A stretch of 64,000 nucleotides of DNA. Source: Hygrophila difformis (lineage: Eukaryota; Streptophyta; Magnoliopsida; Lamiales; Acanthaceae). The notes beneath the pieces were generated by a model. It ran no database searches and was not told the origin of the DNA. It saw only the letters and a program-made list of their open reading frames with translations. Below are positions 11,075 to 22,575 of the stretch, one piece after another. Position 1 is the stretch's first letter. Each line of letters begins with the position of its first letter. The DNA is taken from contig JAOANR010000010.1 of the NCBI GenBank assembly GCA_030278955.1, positions 14,553,086 through 14,617,085 on the forward strand, in the 5' to 3' direction. Both the position numbers and the translations under genes were made by a program.

Positions 11075-11673
11075 GTTATAATAATTCACATCCGGGATAG
11101 GTAATAGTCGATCCAACAATAGTAGCTCTTTCTAGTGTGTTTTAAGTGCACTCACGCACACCCTCGAATATCAATCATCCAAGTATTTATCCAAGGTTAG
11201 CACGTTTAAACTTTGGTGTTTTTATCACGGCCGTCTTGATTTTTTTAGGCCCGGAGCAAATTCTTTATTTAGGCCCACATAATGATGATAAAAAAAAATA
11301 TATTTTTTTTTCTTAATTAGTAAATTTTTTAAAATATTAACTGCAATAAAAGAACATATAAAAAATTAAAAGAGTATTCTAACAAATTATAAGATGTGGT
11401 TACCAAAAAAAAGTTATAAGATATGGTGTTGTTCAATTGATAAAAGCTTAAAAAAATTGGAAGCCATGGTAACCCACTTACTGTTTGGTAAAGAGTTTGT
11501 TTGGATTTGAAAAAAATACAAGTTGAGATAGAAAGGGAGCTAAAATATGACTTAAATTGTATAAAGAATAAGATAAAAATGGAAGTCGAAAAGATATAAG
11601 TACCTACTTCAATGGCCTATTACTTCAATTGTATAGTTGAAAAGGAAAAAAATTGTACGGATAAATTTTAATG

Positions 11674-12565
11674 GAAAAAAGGCCAAATAAGTCATTTTTC
11701 TTTTCCAAAAATCCAAATCAGTCATTTTTCTATTTTATTACCAAAATAGTCCGCTACAAATACTAATTATGTCCAAATCAGTCCATTGTTAACTAATTAT
11801 GCTCTAATTGATGATGTGGCAATGGTTTAAATTTAAACCTGACACGTGGGCATAATATTAGTCTATTTTCTTTCATCTTTTGTCAATTCAGTCCTAAACT
11901 TTTGTTTTGTTCCATTTATCATCTATCCAAATCAGTCATTTTCATATTAATTGGTCTCCGATCTTTCAAATTATTTCATTTCAGACCCAGAACCTTAAAT
12001 AAATGTCCAACATACTTCCGTAAATAAAATTAAACACCAAAACCTCATATATTGCGTTTGACTACCTTGTTATCGGGTCTTCCAAATACCGGAATTTTAC
12101 GGACTCTCTCTAACAAACCTCATACACCAAACCCAGTAACAATACAATCAAACTCAATGGATGAGAATTGGTGTTTAATTTTATTTACGAAAATATGTTG
12201 GCATTTATTTAATAAATGGATTAGTAGTAATAAAAAATTTAAGGTTCTGGGCCCCAAATGAAATAATTTGAAAGGTTGGAGACCAATTAACATAAAAATG
12301 ACTAATTTGGGTAGAGGACTAAATGGAACAAAATAAAAGTTTATGACTGAATTGACAAAAAATAAAAGAAAAAGAACTAATATTAAGCCCACGTGTCAGG
12401 TTTAAATCAAAACCCTTGTCACGTCAGTAATTAGAGCATAATTAGTGAACAAGGCACTGATTTGGACATAATTAGCATTTGTAGCGGACTATTTTGGTAA
12501 CAAAATAGAAAAATGACTGATTTGGATTTTTGGAAAAGAAAAAGGACGTATTTGTCATTTTTTTC
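11674..12565. mobile_element. Mutator-type long-TIR MITE (foldback)
   Basis: An 892-bp element with inverted arms of roughly 350-400 bp (left arm from GAAAAAAGGCCAAATAAGTC). It is flanked by an 11-bp direct repeat AAATTTTAATG (11663-11673 and 12566-12576), in the 9-11 bp range of Mutator-like elements. The transcript would fold into a long hairpin. It carries a short exon-like fragment near the centre and is related to the elements at 13623-33848 and 36794-37784. Confidence 0.8.
12045..12118 (-). pseudogene. Captured exon-like fragment in the MITE
   Basis: On the minus strand this reads a peptide containing ERVRKIPVFGRPDNKVVKR and then a stop. The same peptide family occurs at 33424-33594 (EEVRKIPELRKPGSKAVKA then a stop) inside the larger Mutator-type element. 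The parent gene is not recognised. Confidence 0.5.
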
Positions 12566-12912
12566 AAATTTTAATGGTATAGAAAATAAAAAAAATAAAA
12601 ATATAAATTTTTTTTTAAAAAAGTGGGGCCCCAAAAATTTGGGGGCCCTGAGAGGGGGGCCACTGGCCCTCCTTGGAACCGGGCCTGGTTTTTATAAAAT
12701 GACTATCAAGAAATAAATGTACATGTTGATATGGTAATTTATTTCAATGCTTTTACACTATAATTGGGGGTATTATATTCTTCTTACCTCAAGGTCACAA
12801 CGTCCTCGTTGTACGCACATCACCATTCACATATGTAGATCTTTTACTTCTGTTAGGTGATTAGATACCACAGTACACAGTCACGGTTAGTTTCTCATAT
12901 CATCTGTAATAC

Positions 12913-13448
12913 CTGTTTTTCCGCTTTACTAAAAAAATCGAGGTATGGCGAATACAATATTAATTTTTTCGATGGAAAACTTCATTTTTGAGAACGGACG
13001 AAGGCCATGAGGCCCAAAACTTTTCACAAAAATACGCCATCTGTATTATGCATAATTGAGATGTTTGGAAAAAACAAAGTTGTAGGTGCACAAACAATCT
13101 TAGAAAAGGAGACAAATGTGGATGCAAGCCATGAAACACGGAACAACAACCTTATTTGAACAGGATCCAAATAAGTACTTATATCAATCCTATTTTTATG
13201 TTTCTTGAGATTTCATTCAATGATGTTTTTTTAGAACAAGAATCATCACAATTTCCATTTTATTTTTTTTATTTTACTATGATTATTTATCTCAAATTAT
13301 TTCCAAAACATTTTTTCTAGGGATGAGAATGTTGAGATTATATGTGCTAATAAAATATCCTCTTTAAAAGCTTGAGTTTTTAAGAAAATTAGTAGTCACT
13401 AATTGACATAGTATAAAAGTCAAAGGTGTCGTGTTTGAGTTCCACCAT

Positions 13449-13484
<36 letters not shown>

Positions 13485-13613
13485 TATCTGTTTTAAATTA
13501 ACTGATCATTTTTCTTGTATATATGTTTTTTAATAAAACATCGGTTTCATCACACTTTGATCCCACACTTCTCTCCCTCTTTTATTTCCCCACCTACTTT
13601 ATTTGACCCGGTA
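12913..13613. other. AT-rich stretch with an (AT)n microsatellite
   Basis: No gene is supported. An uninterrupted AT dinucleotide run lies at about 13452-13480. Confidence 0.6.
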
Positions 13614-13622
13614 TAAAAAATA

Positions 13623-13808
13623 GGGGAAAGTAATAAAAAAGGCCATTACAAGGAGTCTATTCCACTTTTAGGCCATTATAAGTTGAATTTCCAGAATTAG
13701 GCCATTACAAACACATGTTGAATGAAATTAAGGCATAAGGACCAATTTGAAAATTAATTAATTCCCAACAACTTTTCCTTTCTTTCATTAAAACCCCAAG
13801 AAAGTTTG
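13623..13808 (+). repeat. Left terminal inverted repeat of the Mutator-like element
   Basis: About 185 bp with AGGCCATTAyAA motifs spaced about 30-40 bp apart. It pairs with 33663-33848 in inverted orientation. Confidence 0.78.
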
Positions 13809-13883
13809 ACTTTATTTATTTTAGTCCTTTGTCAATATACTTAAGTTTTCACTATATAAATGACACCCAATGCGCTTGAAAAT

Positions 13884-13896
13884 TGGTATCAGAGCC
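13884..13896 (+). other. Viral tRNA-Met primer-binding site
   Basis: TGGTATCAGAGCC, the sequence with which caulimovirids conventionally begin their genome numbering. A TATATAAA lies about 30 bases upstream (13853-13860). Confidence 0.75.
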
Positions 13897-13974
13897 TAGG
13901 TTTTATTGAAGAACATATTAATTATATTATTTATAATATTTTATTTCTTAATGGAGAAGATTTAATTATTTAAT

Positions 13975-14485
13975 GGATTCAATTAATTTGAAACCCACAA
14001 GTTATTTCCAAATTTTGGAAATAAAAAATAGAAAATTCCAAAGGAATTTCTTGAACTTGTCCCATGGACAAGATATTATCAAAATCAGTTTCTTTCCTAA
14101 AAATGAGAGGAACGGACTGGAAAGAAATTGATCCGGATAGCTCTAAGTTATCAAAAGACTTAAGAGAAATCCAAAAGACGATTCAAGATTTGGTAACCGG
14201 GTATTTATTATACCTGGGAAAATAGATAACTTGAATAAGACAACAGATGAGATCTTGAAAGTATTTCAAGATCTAAAGAAAGAAATTTTGAATCTGAAAT
14301 TTGACATTTCGGATATCAAGAAAAGGCAGAAGGATATTCCTGGATCTTCCAAGAATAACCAAGCCAATATTAGAGATGCATTCGAACCAGTACAAGCTTT
14401 ACATCAAAAGGGTAAAGCAACTATGGTTCCAAAGCAGAAATCACAAGAAGAGCTTATGATCGATCTCCTGAAAACAGTCGAATGA
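13975..14485 (+). pseudogene. Endogenous caulimovirid: N-terminal ORF fragment
   Basis: Plus-strand coding remnant downstream of the viral primer site. The clean portion (14231-14485, 85 codons) is rich in K, E, D and L with heptad-like spacing, suggesting a coiled coil. Upstream of it frame breaks interrupt the reading. Its right end overlaps the border of the inverted movement/coat block. No function is assigned beyond the viral context. Confidence 0.5.
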
Positions 14486-15607
14486 GTGTTTCCAGGGTGT
14501 TAACTCCATACCCAACAGTGCTTGGGTATAGACTTTGATTTTTTCTGTTCTCTGTTCTTCAAAATAACCATCTCCTACAAAATGGGTTTTGAATAAGAGG
14601 CCAAACCTTTCGCAGATTGTGCTTTTGGATTCTTCTTCGAGTATTTGCTCCTTTAAAGCAGCCGTGGAGTTTTTCCAGCCCAGCTTTGCTGATCCTTCGA
14701 GACTCAGCTCTATTAATCTGACAAAGTTTTCTTTATCGAGTTCCAGGGTGGTTGCTGCAATCTTCATTGAAGCTACCCATTCATCGATCAGGTCTTCGAT
14801 GTTTCGGAAGTCGATAACGTCGAGGTTTAGTGTTATGCCATATGGATTTAATGGTTGTAACATCGTCTTGGCCCACGGTGTGGATTCTGGTGCTCTACTT
14901 GGGTTCCGTCCTGGGTTTCGTCTTGCATTAAGATGCACCTCAGGATACCTGTTCATGTAGAAGTCTGTACTTTCTCTCATTAGAACATCAGGCGGTCCAT
15001 CGTGGGTCACGTTGGATCCTAGAATTTCTATATATTCTTTCCTGAGAAATAAGTCAGAATGATGACTATTGGAAAGTGCATAAGAGATTCTATAAGTTAT
15101 AGAATATGGCCTGTTCCCTTCTTTCATCAGATCTTTTCTTTTAAAATCCTGATGAAGGGTTAGAACTCTACTAAAATCTTGGTCAGCTAAGTTATAGGAA
15201 ATTCTGGGATGTATGTCAAACATTAACTTCCCAGCATATAAATTTCCTACCATAGTTCCAAGAAGACCATCTCTAAGGTTATTGATTCTTTTATCAGTGA
15301 CTGATAGATGCAATTCAGAATCAATGCCTTCTTTGAAGGTTGCCTTAATTACTACTTCAATGGCTCCTATGTGGATCCATTTCATAGTAATGGCGATTTC
15401 CTCCTTCATTCTGCTTAATTCCTCAAGAATTTCTTCTTTAGGAATTAATTGCATATCCATAACATTATAAGTAAGTTCCATAGGAATTGCAAACTCACCT
15501 GCACTTACCTTGTAGATGATGTTATGTCTTCTCTGGTTGAGTCCCATCTGGTTAAGAACTCGTCCAATCCCGCCAATTCTGAATCCGTCATATGGGCTGA
15601 GGTTCAA
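14441..15607 (-). pseudogene. Endogenous caulimovirid: movement protein and coat-protein region, inverted
   Basis: An uninterrupted 388-codon frame on the minus strand. The N-terminal two thirds resemble the caulimovirid movement protein (30K superfamily), with the conserved HPRISYNL and SYALSNSHHSD motifs. The last third resembles the start of the coat/capsid domain (WVASMKIAATTLELDKENF). In caulimovirids this block precedes protease and RT on the same strand; here it points the opposite way, with breakpoints near 14.49 and 15.62 kb. The capsid CCHC finger and the protease are absent. The fused layout and the downstream extra domain suggest a florendovirus-like member. Confidence 0.78.
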
Positions 15608-15622
15608 AGGACTTATCCAGAT

Positions 15623-17160
15623 AAACTTTAACGAGGATCCTCTGGCATGGTGGGATAAAACAAGATCGAAGCTACTCTACAGGTAAAAGAACAATATAAA
15701 TATGAGTATGTTCGATACAAACCCATCTTAATGAATATGCAGGATAAGAAAGATATGCAGCAAATTATCAAGGAGCATATTGATCTTAAACTCATCGAGC
15801 CTGGAGTCTCGGCTTATAGTAGCCCTGGATTCTTGGTAAGAAACCACAGTGAAATAAAGAGAGGTAAACCCAGGTTGGTAATAAACTATCAAGGTATTAA
15901 CAAAATAATACAGTTTGATGGTTATTACATTCCGAGTAGAGAACACTTAATTGATTGCATCAAAGGTGCTAAAGTGTTTTCTAAATTTGATTGCAAATCT
16001 GGTTTCTATCAGATTAAGATGGAGAATGAGTCGAAGAAATTCACAACATTCTCCACCCCACAAGGGCAATATATTTGGAATGTTATGCCGATGGGGCTTT
16101 CTAATGCCCCTCAGATATTCCAAAGAAAGATGGATAATCTATTTAAGGATTATCTAGAGTTTATGTTCGTCTACATAGATGACATTCTGATTGCATCTCG
16201 AAATATTAAACAGCATATTAAACATCTTGAAATATTTTCTGATGCATGTCACAGGGAAGGTCTAGTTCTCTCTGAGAAAAAGGCCACTATCGCTGCTAAC
16301 AAAATTGAATTCTTAGGAGTTCAAATTGATGAAGCAGGAATATAGTTACAGGAACACATTGTGGAGAAAATCGGCAATTTTCCTGATATATTAAAAAACA
16401 AGAAACAACTTCAGAGTTTCTTAGGAGTTGTAAATTTTGCGGGTATGTTTATTAAAGACCTTGCAAAATATAGAAAGGATTTTAGACCACTCCTGAAAGA
16501 GACTGAAAGCTCTAGATGGAAATGGGAAGAAATCCATACCAAGAGAATTCGTGAACTAAAGCAAGTCTGCAATAGCTTGCCAAAACTCGCGATACCTTAG
16601 GATGAGGATGAGCTGGTAGTCTACACAGACGCCAATGATTTTCGATGGGCAGGAGTGCTCATGAGAAATACAACTACGGGTCAAGAACCTTGTAGATACA
16701 CAGGAGGGTTGTTCACTGAACAACAAGCCAAACTTTGGCATATTAACGAAAAGGAATTCTTTGCAGTATGAAAAACATTTAAAAAATGGCCTTTATTCTT
16801 ACTTGCAAAGAAATTTGTATTAAAAGTTGATAATACTAATGTTAGGGCTTTTTTAAAAAATAAACTTGAATCAAAAATTGAAAAAGCTCGTATTATCAGA
16901 TGGCAAGCTGAATGTCAATATTATACTTATGATATTGATGTTATAAAATCTCATAAAAATGTTCTTGCAGATTTCCTAACGAGAGGAGCTAAAGTGGTCA
17001 CATATGAAGAAGCAGATTCAAGCACTGCTTCAAAGGAACCATTGTCTGATACCGATAAAAATGTTGAGCAAGAGGAAAGTCACATTTCCGAAAGCTCAAG
17101 TCAACCCACTGCCTCTGGGGTGAAAGAGGAAGAAATTAACCTTAGGCCAATGACAGGCAC
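15623..17160 (+). pseudogene. Endogenous caulimovirid: reverse transcriptase and RNase H
   Basis: One continuous reading frame with three in-frame stops (16343-16345, 16598-16600, 16769-16771). The RT part runs from about 15660 and shows KPRLVINYQGIN, FDCKSGFYQIKM, MPMGLSNAPQIFQ and the catalytic YIDD box (about 16171-16182). RNase H follows from about 16615 (VVYTDAN, INEKEFFAV, LKVDNTN, NVLADFLTRG). The motif set is that of pararetroviruses rather than LTR elements. A serine- and glutamate-rich tail (16994-17160) continues in frame to the retrotransposon border at 17161, and the frame resumes at 32037. Protease is missing upstream. Confidence 0.85.
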
Positions 17161-19920
17161 TGAAACTTTTGACAAATTTCGTTAACACGAGTATTTTTCA
17201 ATAAAATATATCAGGATTGAATTTATTAAACGAAAGGAGTTATGATTCGTGGGAAAGGGGTTTAAGGATATATTAAGAGTGCCACTTTTTATTACTCAGG
17301 TGGGGTGCTTTAATTTCAAATGGCGCTGCAGTCCTCTCATGTCATGAAACTTTTGACAAGTCTCATGGTACAACCGGGATAAAGTGACCTTCAGCCTGTC
17401 ACACTGAGGGTCCCCGGCATATGTGCCATGATACTTCTCATGATTTCATGTCATGAGATTCCCTGCCATGAAACTTTCAGCAGATTCCCACTACATGAGT
17501 ATTTTCCGAAAAATCACATTTTTATTTACTCGTGTTAAGAAACTGTGCCCCCGAAAGCGCACGGAGTCAAAAATTGCAGTAATTTATAGTAAGTACCGGA
17601 TCGTTCACTGGAGGATGTGCGATGGAAGCAGGGCCCACGCCATTTACTAAGATTTTCCACTCGGTTACTCGATTCAAGTTTGTGTTTGACTATCAACTAC
17701 TTGACAGAATTTAAACTGAGTTAAGAAAGCAATTAAAATAAAGCAGATAAAATTATTCTACAAAGCGAATTAAATTTGATCTAAGAAGGCAATAGAATTA
17801 TTCTAAGAAAGCGATTAAGATTATTCTAAGAAAGCAGATTTAAAATGAGACAGAAGGGACAGGAAGAAAATAATAAAGATTGGACAAGATTCAGATGAAA
17901 CATAGTTAAACTTCCATTTTGTTACACAGATCTTAGCTTGGGATAATCCTTCAGTTAGCTAACTCTCATGCTCTCTATACCATGTTCCCTTTAACAGACA
18001 GGTACTTACAGTAAGAGTTTACATGCTCTTAAGACAACAAATTCTAAGATACCACAGACTCACAACTGCCCTCACATGGCCATGCTGAGGCATATTATTC
18101 ATCTGTGGTGGACAAGCAACACCTGACAAATCATTTATTGAAGTGTCAAGTACTGCTATCATTCCCCCATGTCACGCCCAAAGATTCTAATTAAGCCCTG
18201 AACTATCCCTTAACTCTCAGTCCTAGTAGCAGTTACACAACTCTCAATACAACCGAGTGACCTCTAACGAAAGCATTTAAAAGAAAGCGGTAAAGAAAGC
18301 ATTTAAAATCCTATCACTCGGAGGTTTTTGAAAGTTTGACCCTGGTAGTAAAAGAAAGCCCCCAGTCAGAATGACCGGATGTGGATCAAGAATTCCCTAT
18401 TCTCGGTGAACCGCTCGCAGTGTTCACTTCTCGTCGGGTGGTTATGAGATACAAACTAATGAAACGAACTAATAAAATTAGTTCGTTCCGGATGCACTCA
18501 CTCAGGACTCAAGAATAGGCTTTGGCAGAAGAGGATAGCAGTTGCAAGAATACTCAACCCTATCTTAGAAAATAACCAAGGCCCGAATGTTGTTCCTCTA
18601 ATATTATCTATCACACCTTATCGGAATCCAAGTGGAATCTGACCCAGTGCAATATTTAATACAAGATTTCCAACAAACAGCAATTTTGGAAAATAATAAA
18701 TCTGAAAATCATTCCCTATCAGGTACTAAACTCTCAATAAGATCACAGACCCTTTCAGTCTAGGTGAGACCTAATCGCTGACTCTGCTTCTAATTTCCCA
18801 AAATCAACCCCCAGTCGGATATGAATTAGTCATAACTGTCGAATTTATCCCTTACTCAGATCCGGATTTTATAAAGGAATTTTTGTTGGAAATTTATTAT
18901 GAGACATCTGATTAAAACCAAGACTTCTATGTCCAAGGGAAGGATCCCAAAATAATATCGACCACAATATCTACATAATAATATCATGCATAAATTTATA
19001 GAGAAGTGTAAAATTAAATAACCCAAAATATAAGGTGGGTTTAGACAGAATGTGAAACACAGAGATGAAATAGCCGGAGATGAGAAGAATTTTGGCTAAA
19101 AGAGTGCCAGAAATAACTGGGGTGATCTGGACCGCAAACATCTGCTATCCAGTTCCCAATTATTCCAGATGGAAAGATTTTTAGACAGAAGGGAATTCCA
19201 AGTGACGGTGACCGCCGTCATTCAGCTCCCTTTTGTCTGTGAATGGAAGAAAAACCCACATATTTTCTTGCTGTAATACTTCTCAAATAATGTTGGTCGA
19301 CATCATTTAATAATACTACAGCTTGAATTCAGGTTTTGAAATTAAGATAAAGAGAATAAAACTGTATCCGGATAGGAGTCAGCTGAGCAGCTATTGTAAT
19401 CCCGGATGGACGAACCGCCAAGGCTTCCACCGGCCACTATCCAGACCATGCAAAATAACATTTAATAATTAATATACAGACCACGAGCTAGTTATCCGTG
19501 TGGGAATACCCGCCAACATTAATCTGATATATTCCTTATTAGCTGTTGCACACATCACGGAAAAGACAAAATAAATAAAAGAAAAATATTTTTGGGTCAT
19601 CTTGCATGAGAGACATTGGTTTCTCATGCAAGGTATGGAAATGAATCCATAATTACTCTTTATGTCTAAATAATCACTCATTTCATAATTAATTAATTAA
19701 TTACAGTCCGGATTATATACTTAGATCATTAGAGTTTAATTTTGTAGAAGAATCTTTTAATGGAAAATTGAACAAAGTTCTTTATATCAAATTAATCATG
19801 GGTTGAGATCATTGGATTTCAACCTCAAAATATTAATATAAAGGTTCAATTAATTAATGGAGTGAGATGAAGAATAAAAACTTGGCAAAAAGGTGCCACT
19901 TTGTCGCGATGCAGAGTTTG

Positions 19921-20449
19921 TGTCGCGGAGCGTGGCTCCGCGACAAAGGTTTCGCGACAAAGGGGTGGGAAATAAGAGAAGTGGGATTTTGAAGATTAGG
20001 GTTTGTCTTGTCGCTAAGCAAAAATTTTGTCGCGGAACATGGTTCCGCGACAAAGGGGGTATAGCGACAAAGGGGTTGAAAGTTGGTAAGGACATAATTC
20101 CTGGTCGCGGAACAAGGATTTTGTCGCGGTACGTGGTTCCGCGACAAAGGTTCCGCGCCAGAATCCTCCCAGAATAAAATTACAAGTATTTGGGTCCTTG
20201 GTCGCTAATCGAAGGTTTTGTCGCGGAACGTGGTTCCGCGACAAGACGTTCCGCGACAAGATTGCTTCGCGACCAAGGGTTTCAAAATTAATGGCAAGGC
20301 ATAATTTTCTGTCTCGGAATAAGATTTTGTCGCGGAACGTGGTTCCGCGACAAGGGTGCTCCGCGACAAAAGCCATGCAGACAAAATGCAAGAATTTGGT
20401 CCTCTGTCGCTAAACAGGGGTTTTGTCGCGGAACGTGGTTCCGCGACAA
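19921..20449. repeat. Palindrome array, 3' LTR copy
   Basis: Six hairpins with 11-13 bp arms around a 3-base spacer: 19921-19945 (TGTCGCGGAGC arms), 20026-20054, 20120-20148, 20218-20244, 20327-20353 and 20423-20449. The common form is TTGTCGCGGAAC, GTG, GTTCCGCGACAA; one has ATG as spacer and one a single arm mismatch. Half-sites (TGTCGCTAA, TTCCGCGACAA) lie between them. Spacing is about 95-110 bp, part of a roughly 200-bp higher-order repeat. Confidence 0.9.
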
Positions 20450-20510
20450 GAGTGTATGGCGACAAAGGGTTTTAAAATATTTTATAAAAATTTTGGCAGC
20501 ATAACCCCTT

Positions 20511-20611
20511 ACATTGCATTACATGGGTGTGCGTTGTGATCCGTGGTGATCCGTGGGATCACAACGGGAAAATTACATTGCAACCCGTGGGTTACAATGT
20601 GGTGCAATACA
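20511..20611. repeat. Second palindrome pair, 3' LTR copy
   Basis: GTTGTGATCCGTG...GGATCACAAC and CATTGCAACCC-GT-GGGTTACAATG. In this copy the first palindrome carries an extra 10-base GTGATCCGTG-type unit compared with the 5' LTR. Confidence 0.8.
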
Positions 20612-21225
20612 ATATAGGGGGTGCAATTTTAAATAAATATGCATAAACACTAAAATGCCATCCACTTTCTAGATCTATTAAACGAAAAAGAAAATAAAAA
20701 TAAACTAAAACACTAAGAGGCAGTACAACATCCACCAACTATACTAAGAGACTAAGATTTAAATGAAACCTACACTAATAAATCTAGCAAGAGATAGGCA
20801 TCAAGTGGTTATACATTTATTAATTCTAATAAAGCAGTAAATCTATCTAAAGATAATAAAAATGGTCAAGTGACCATAATACAAGCAAGACAGTAAATAA
20901 ACCAAGGGAAAATCACACGACAATATTTTGGGACATATTTTCTCATATAACAACAAAAGCCAAAAATAATGGTTTAAACACACTCATTGATTAAGTGTTT
21001 TTCAACCCAAAATTACACTAAAAAGCTGTAAATAATATAAAAATGGCTACACTACTATAAACTCATTTATTGCTTACAACTAACTAACTAAAAATGAAAA
21101 ATACATGGCCATGAGACCATCATTTCTCAAATTTCTTGGGAGCACAGTGGTGCCCCAAGAGGAAAAACAAAACTAATCTAAAAAAATATGGGTGTGTAGC
21201 TACTGTTCAAGGGGGTGGGAGGTTA

Positions 21226-21233
21226 TATTTATA
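21226..21233 (-). promoter_or_regulatory. TATA box of the 3' LTR
   Basis: Minus strand CTATAAATATAACC. Two TGGGCC (site II type) motifs lie within about 45 bases upstream (plus-strand GGCCCA, about 21256-21272), a common arrangement in plant core promoters. Transcription would run leftward. Confidence 0.6.
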
Positions 21234-21292
21234 GATGAGCAAAAATAAGCCCTAGGCCCATTCAAGGCCCACCTGGTCGCTAAACAAATGTT

Positions 21293-21680
21293 TGTCGCGG
21301 AACAAATTTGGTTAGGGACAAAACACTTTTTATCTCCCAGGTGGCGCACAGGAGGGGCCGGGACTTGAGGTCCTTGGAGGAAAAGACAAACTTCATGTGT
21401 CTGCGGGTCTTCAAGTCCTGGGAGCTTCCAGCTGTTTTGACATGTGAGAAATAATGGGCATGGGCATGTCACGTGACCTGTCCCTGTCGCGGAGTGTGTT
21501 TCTTTTCTCTGGGCGCGGAAGTTGTCTCTGGGCGCGGAGCACTTTGTCGCGGAACCATGTTCGGCGACAAAATTTTGTGCCTTGATTTTCCTCTCACAGT
21601 CTCGGAATAATTTTGGGCGCGGAGTATTTTTTTGGGCGCAGAGCACTTTGTCGCGGTGCACTGCTTCCGCGACAAAGGGG
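21293..21680. repeat. Degenerate palindromes upstream of the TATA box, 3' LTR copy
   Basis: Weaker relatives of the main array: TTTGTCGCGGAAC with a worn right arm (about 21291-21330), TTTGTCGCGGAACCATGTTC with GGCGACAAA (about 21542-21571), and TTTGTCGCGGTGCACTGCTT with CCGCGACAAA (about 21650-21679). GGGCGCGGA half-sites occur between them. Confidence 0.75.
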
Positions 21681-22575
21681 TTTAATTTTCTTTCTCTCTC
21701 TCTTTCTTTTCTCTTTCCCCTCTTCCTCTCTTCTCTTTCCTATTTCTCTTTCGTTCATTCCCAGTTTTCTTCATCTCCCGTTTCTTCTTCTTCCTGCTTC
21801 ATTTTCTTTCTTCTTATTTCCTGCTTTGTTCTCTGTTTTCTTTCGATTTTCTTCCACAAATTTCTTTTTCTTCACCCTTGCTCTTCCTCCATTTTCTCGG
21901 CCGGAGATGGGGCGGCGAGTGCGGCGGCGGCGGATTGAGGGCAACGACGAGATAGGTGGTGTGAAGGGGCGGCGGCGTTCGGAGGTTTCATTGAGGTGGA
22001 GGTGTGGATCCGAGAGGGCGGCAGTGGTTGCTCGGCTCCCCTCTCTTCTTCTTCTCTTGATTCTTCTTCTTTTTGGTTTTGGGATTGGTGGCGGATGGCC
22101 GGAGTGGTGGTGGTTATGGTGGCTCGGGTTTTGGGTAGAGCGATGGTGGTGTGAATGGATGAGGTGGTCGGAGGTTCGGGAGTGGAAGAAGAGGGCGGCG
22201 AGGAAGATGGATAGTGGTGTGGTGAGGTGGTCGGCGGCGAGGTCTTCGCCGGAGAAGGGTGGATGAAGGTGGTTGGATTTGAAATGGAGGGGATGGTATG
22301 GGGCTCGCCGGAATCTGTGGTGGAGATGGCTGTGGGCAGCCATGGCGGAATTGGAAGTGGGAGGCTCGGAGATAAGACTGGGATGGTGGCGGGATTGGTG
22401 GTGTTTGGCCGGAATCTCACCGCGGCGGCGGCGGGTGGTAGTTGTGGAGATGGAGGAAGAGGGAGTCGAAATGGTGGTGGCGGCCGGAAGGAAAAGGCGA
22501 TGGTGACTGTTGGACTGGAGGGGTGGCCGGAGGCGGTCGCCGGCCGGCGGCGGCGGCGCCGGCGGCGGGAGTAGG

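Larger units (their letters stand above)
11226..12687. mobile_element. Non-autonomous hAT-like element
   Basis: Bounded by an 8-bp duplication GTTTTTAT (11218-11225 and 12688-12695), the size typical of hAT elements. Its ends are CACGGCCGTC and, inverted, CAGGCCCGGT. There is a second AGGCCCGG motif near the left end and a run of GGCCC motifs near the right. No transposase is visible. Most of the interior is a separate Mutator-type MITE (11674-12565). Confidence 0.72.
11075..12912 (-). mobile_element. Degenerate Cassandra-type TRIM split by a nested insertion
   Basis: The segment 11075-11225 aligns loosely with the Cassandra left LTR, including the TCTTTC.AGTGTG and CACTCACGCACACCCT blocks and a worn 5S-like part. 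The segment 12688-12912 continues the LTR end and internal region (ACCTCAAGGTCACAACG, TCCTCGTTGTACGC) and reaches a right-LTR start TGTAATACC near 12907. The break matches exactly the hAT-like insertion at 11226-12687. Divergence is high, so this copy is much older than the one at 8495-9212. Confidence 0.7.

Noticed and set aside
14589..15470. Plus-strand frames across the movement/coat block
   Set aside because: They are shadows of the 388-codon minus-strand frame, which carries the conserved motifs.
19921..20449. CRISPR-like array of regularly spaced palindromic repeats
   Set aside because: Plant nuclear context, no cas genes, spacers that are themselves related repeats, and location inside an LTR.
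20014..20465. Overlapping short frames over the palindrome array on both strands
   Set aside because: They are created by the palindromes themselves (recurring AEPRSATK and CRGTWFRDK peptides read from both strands) and have no start context or domain.
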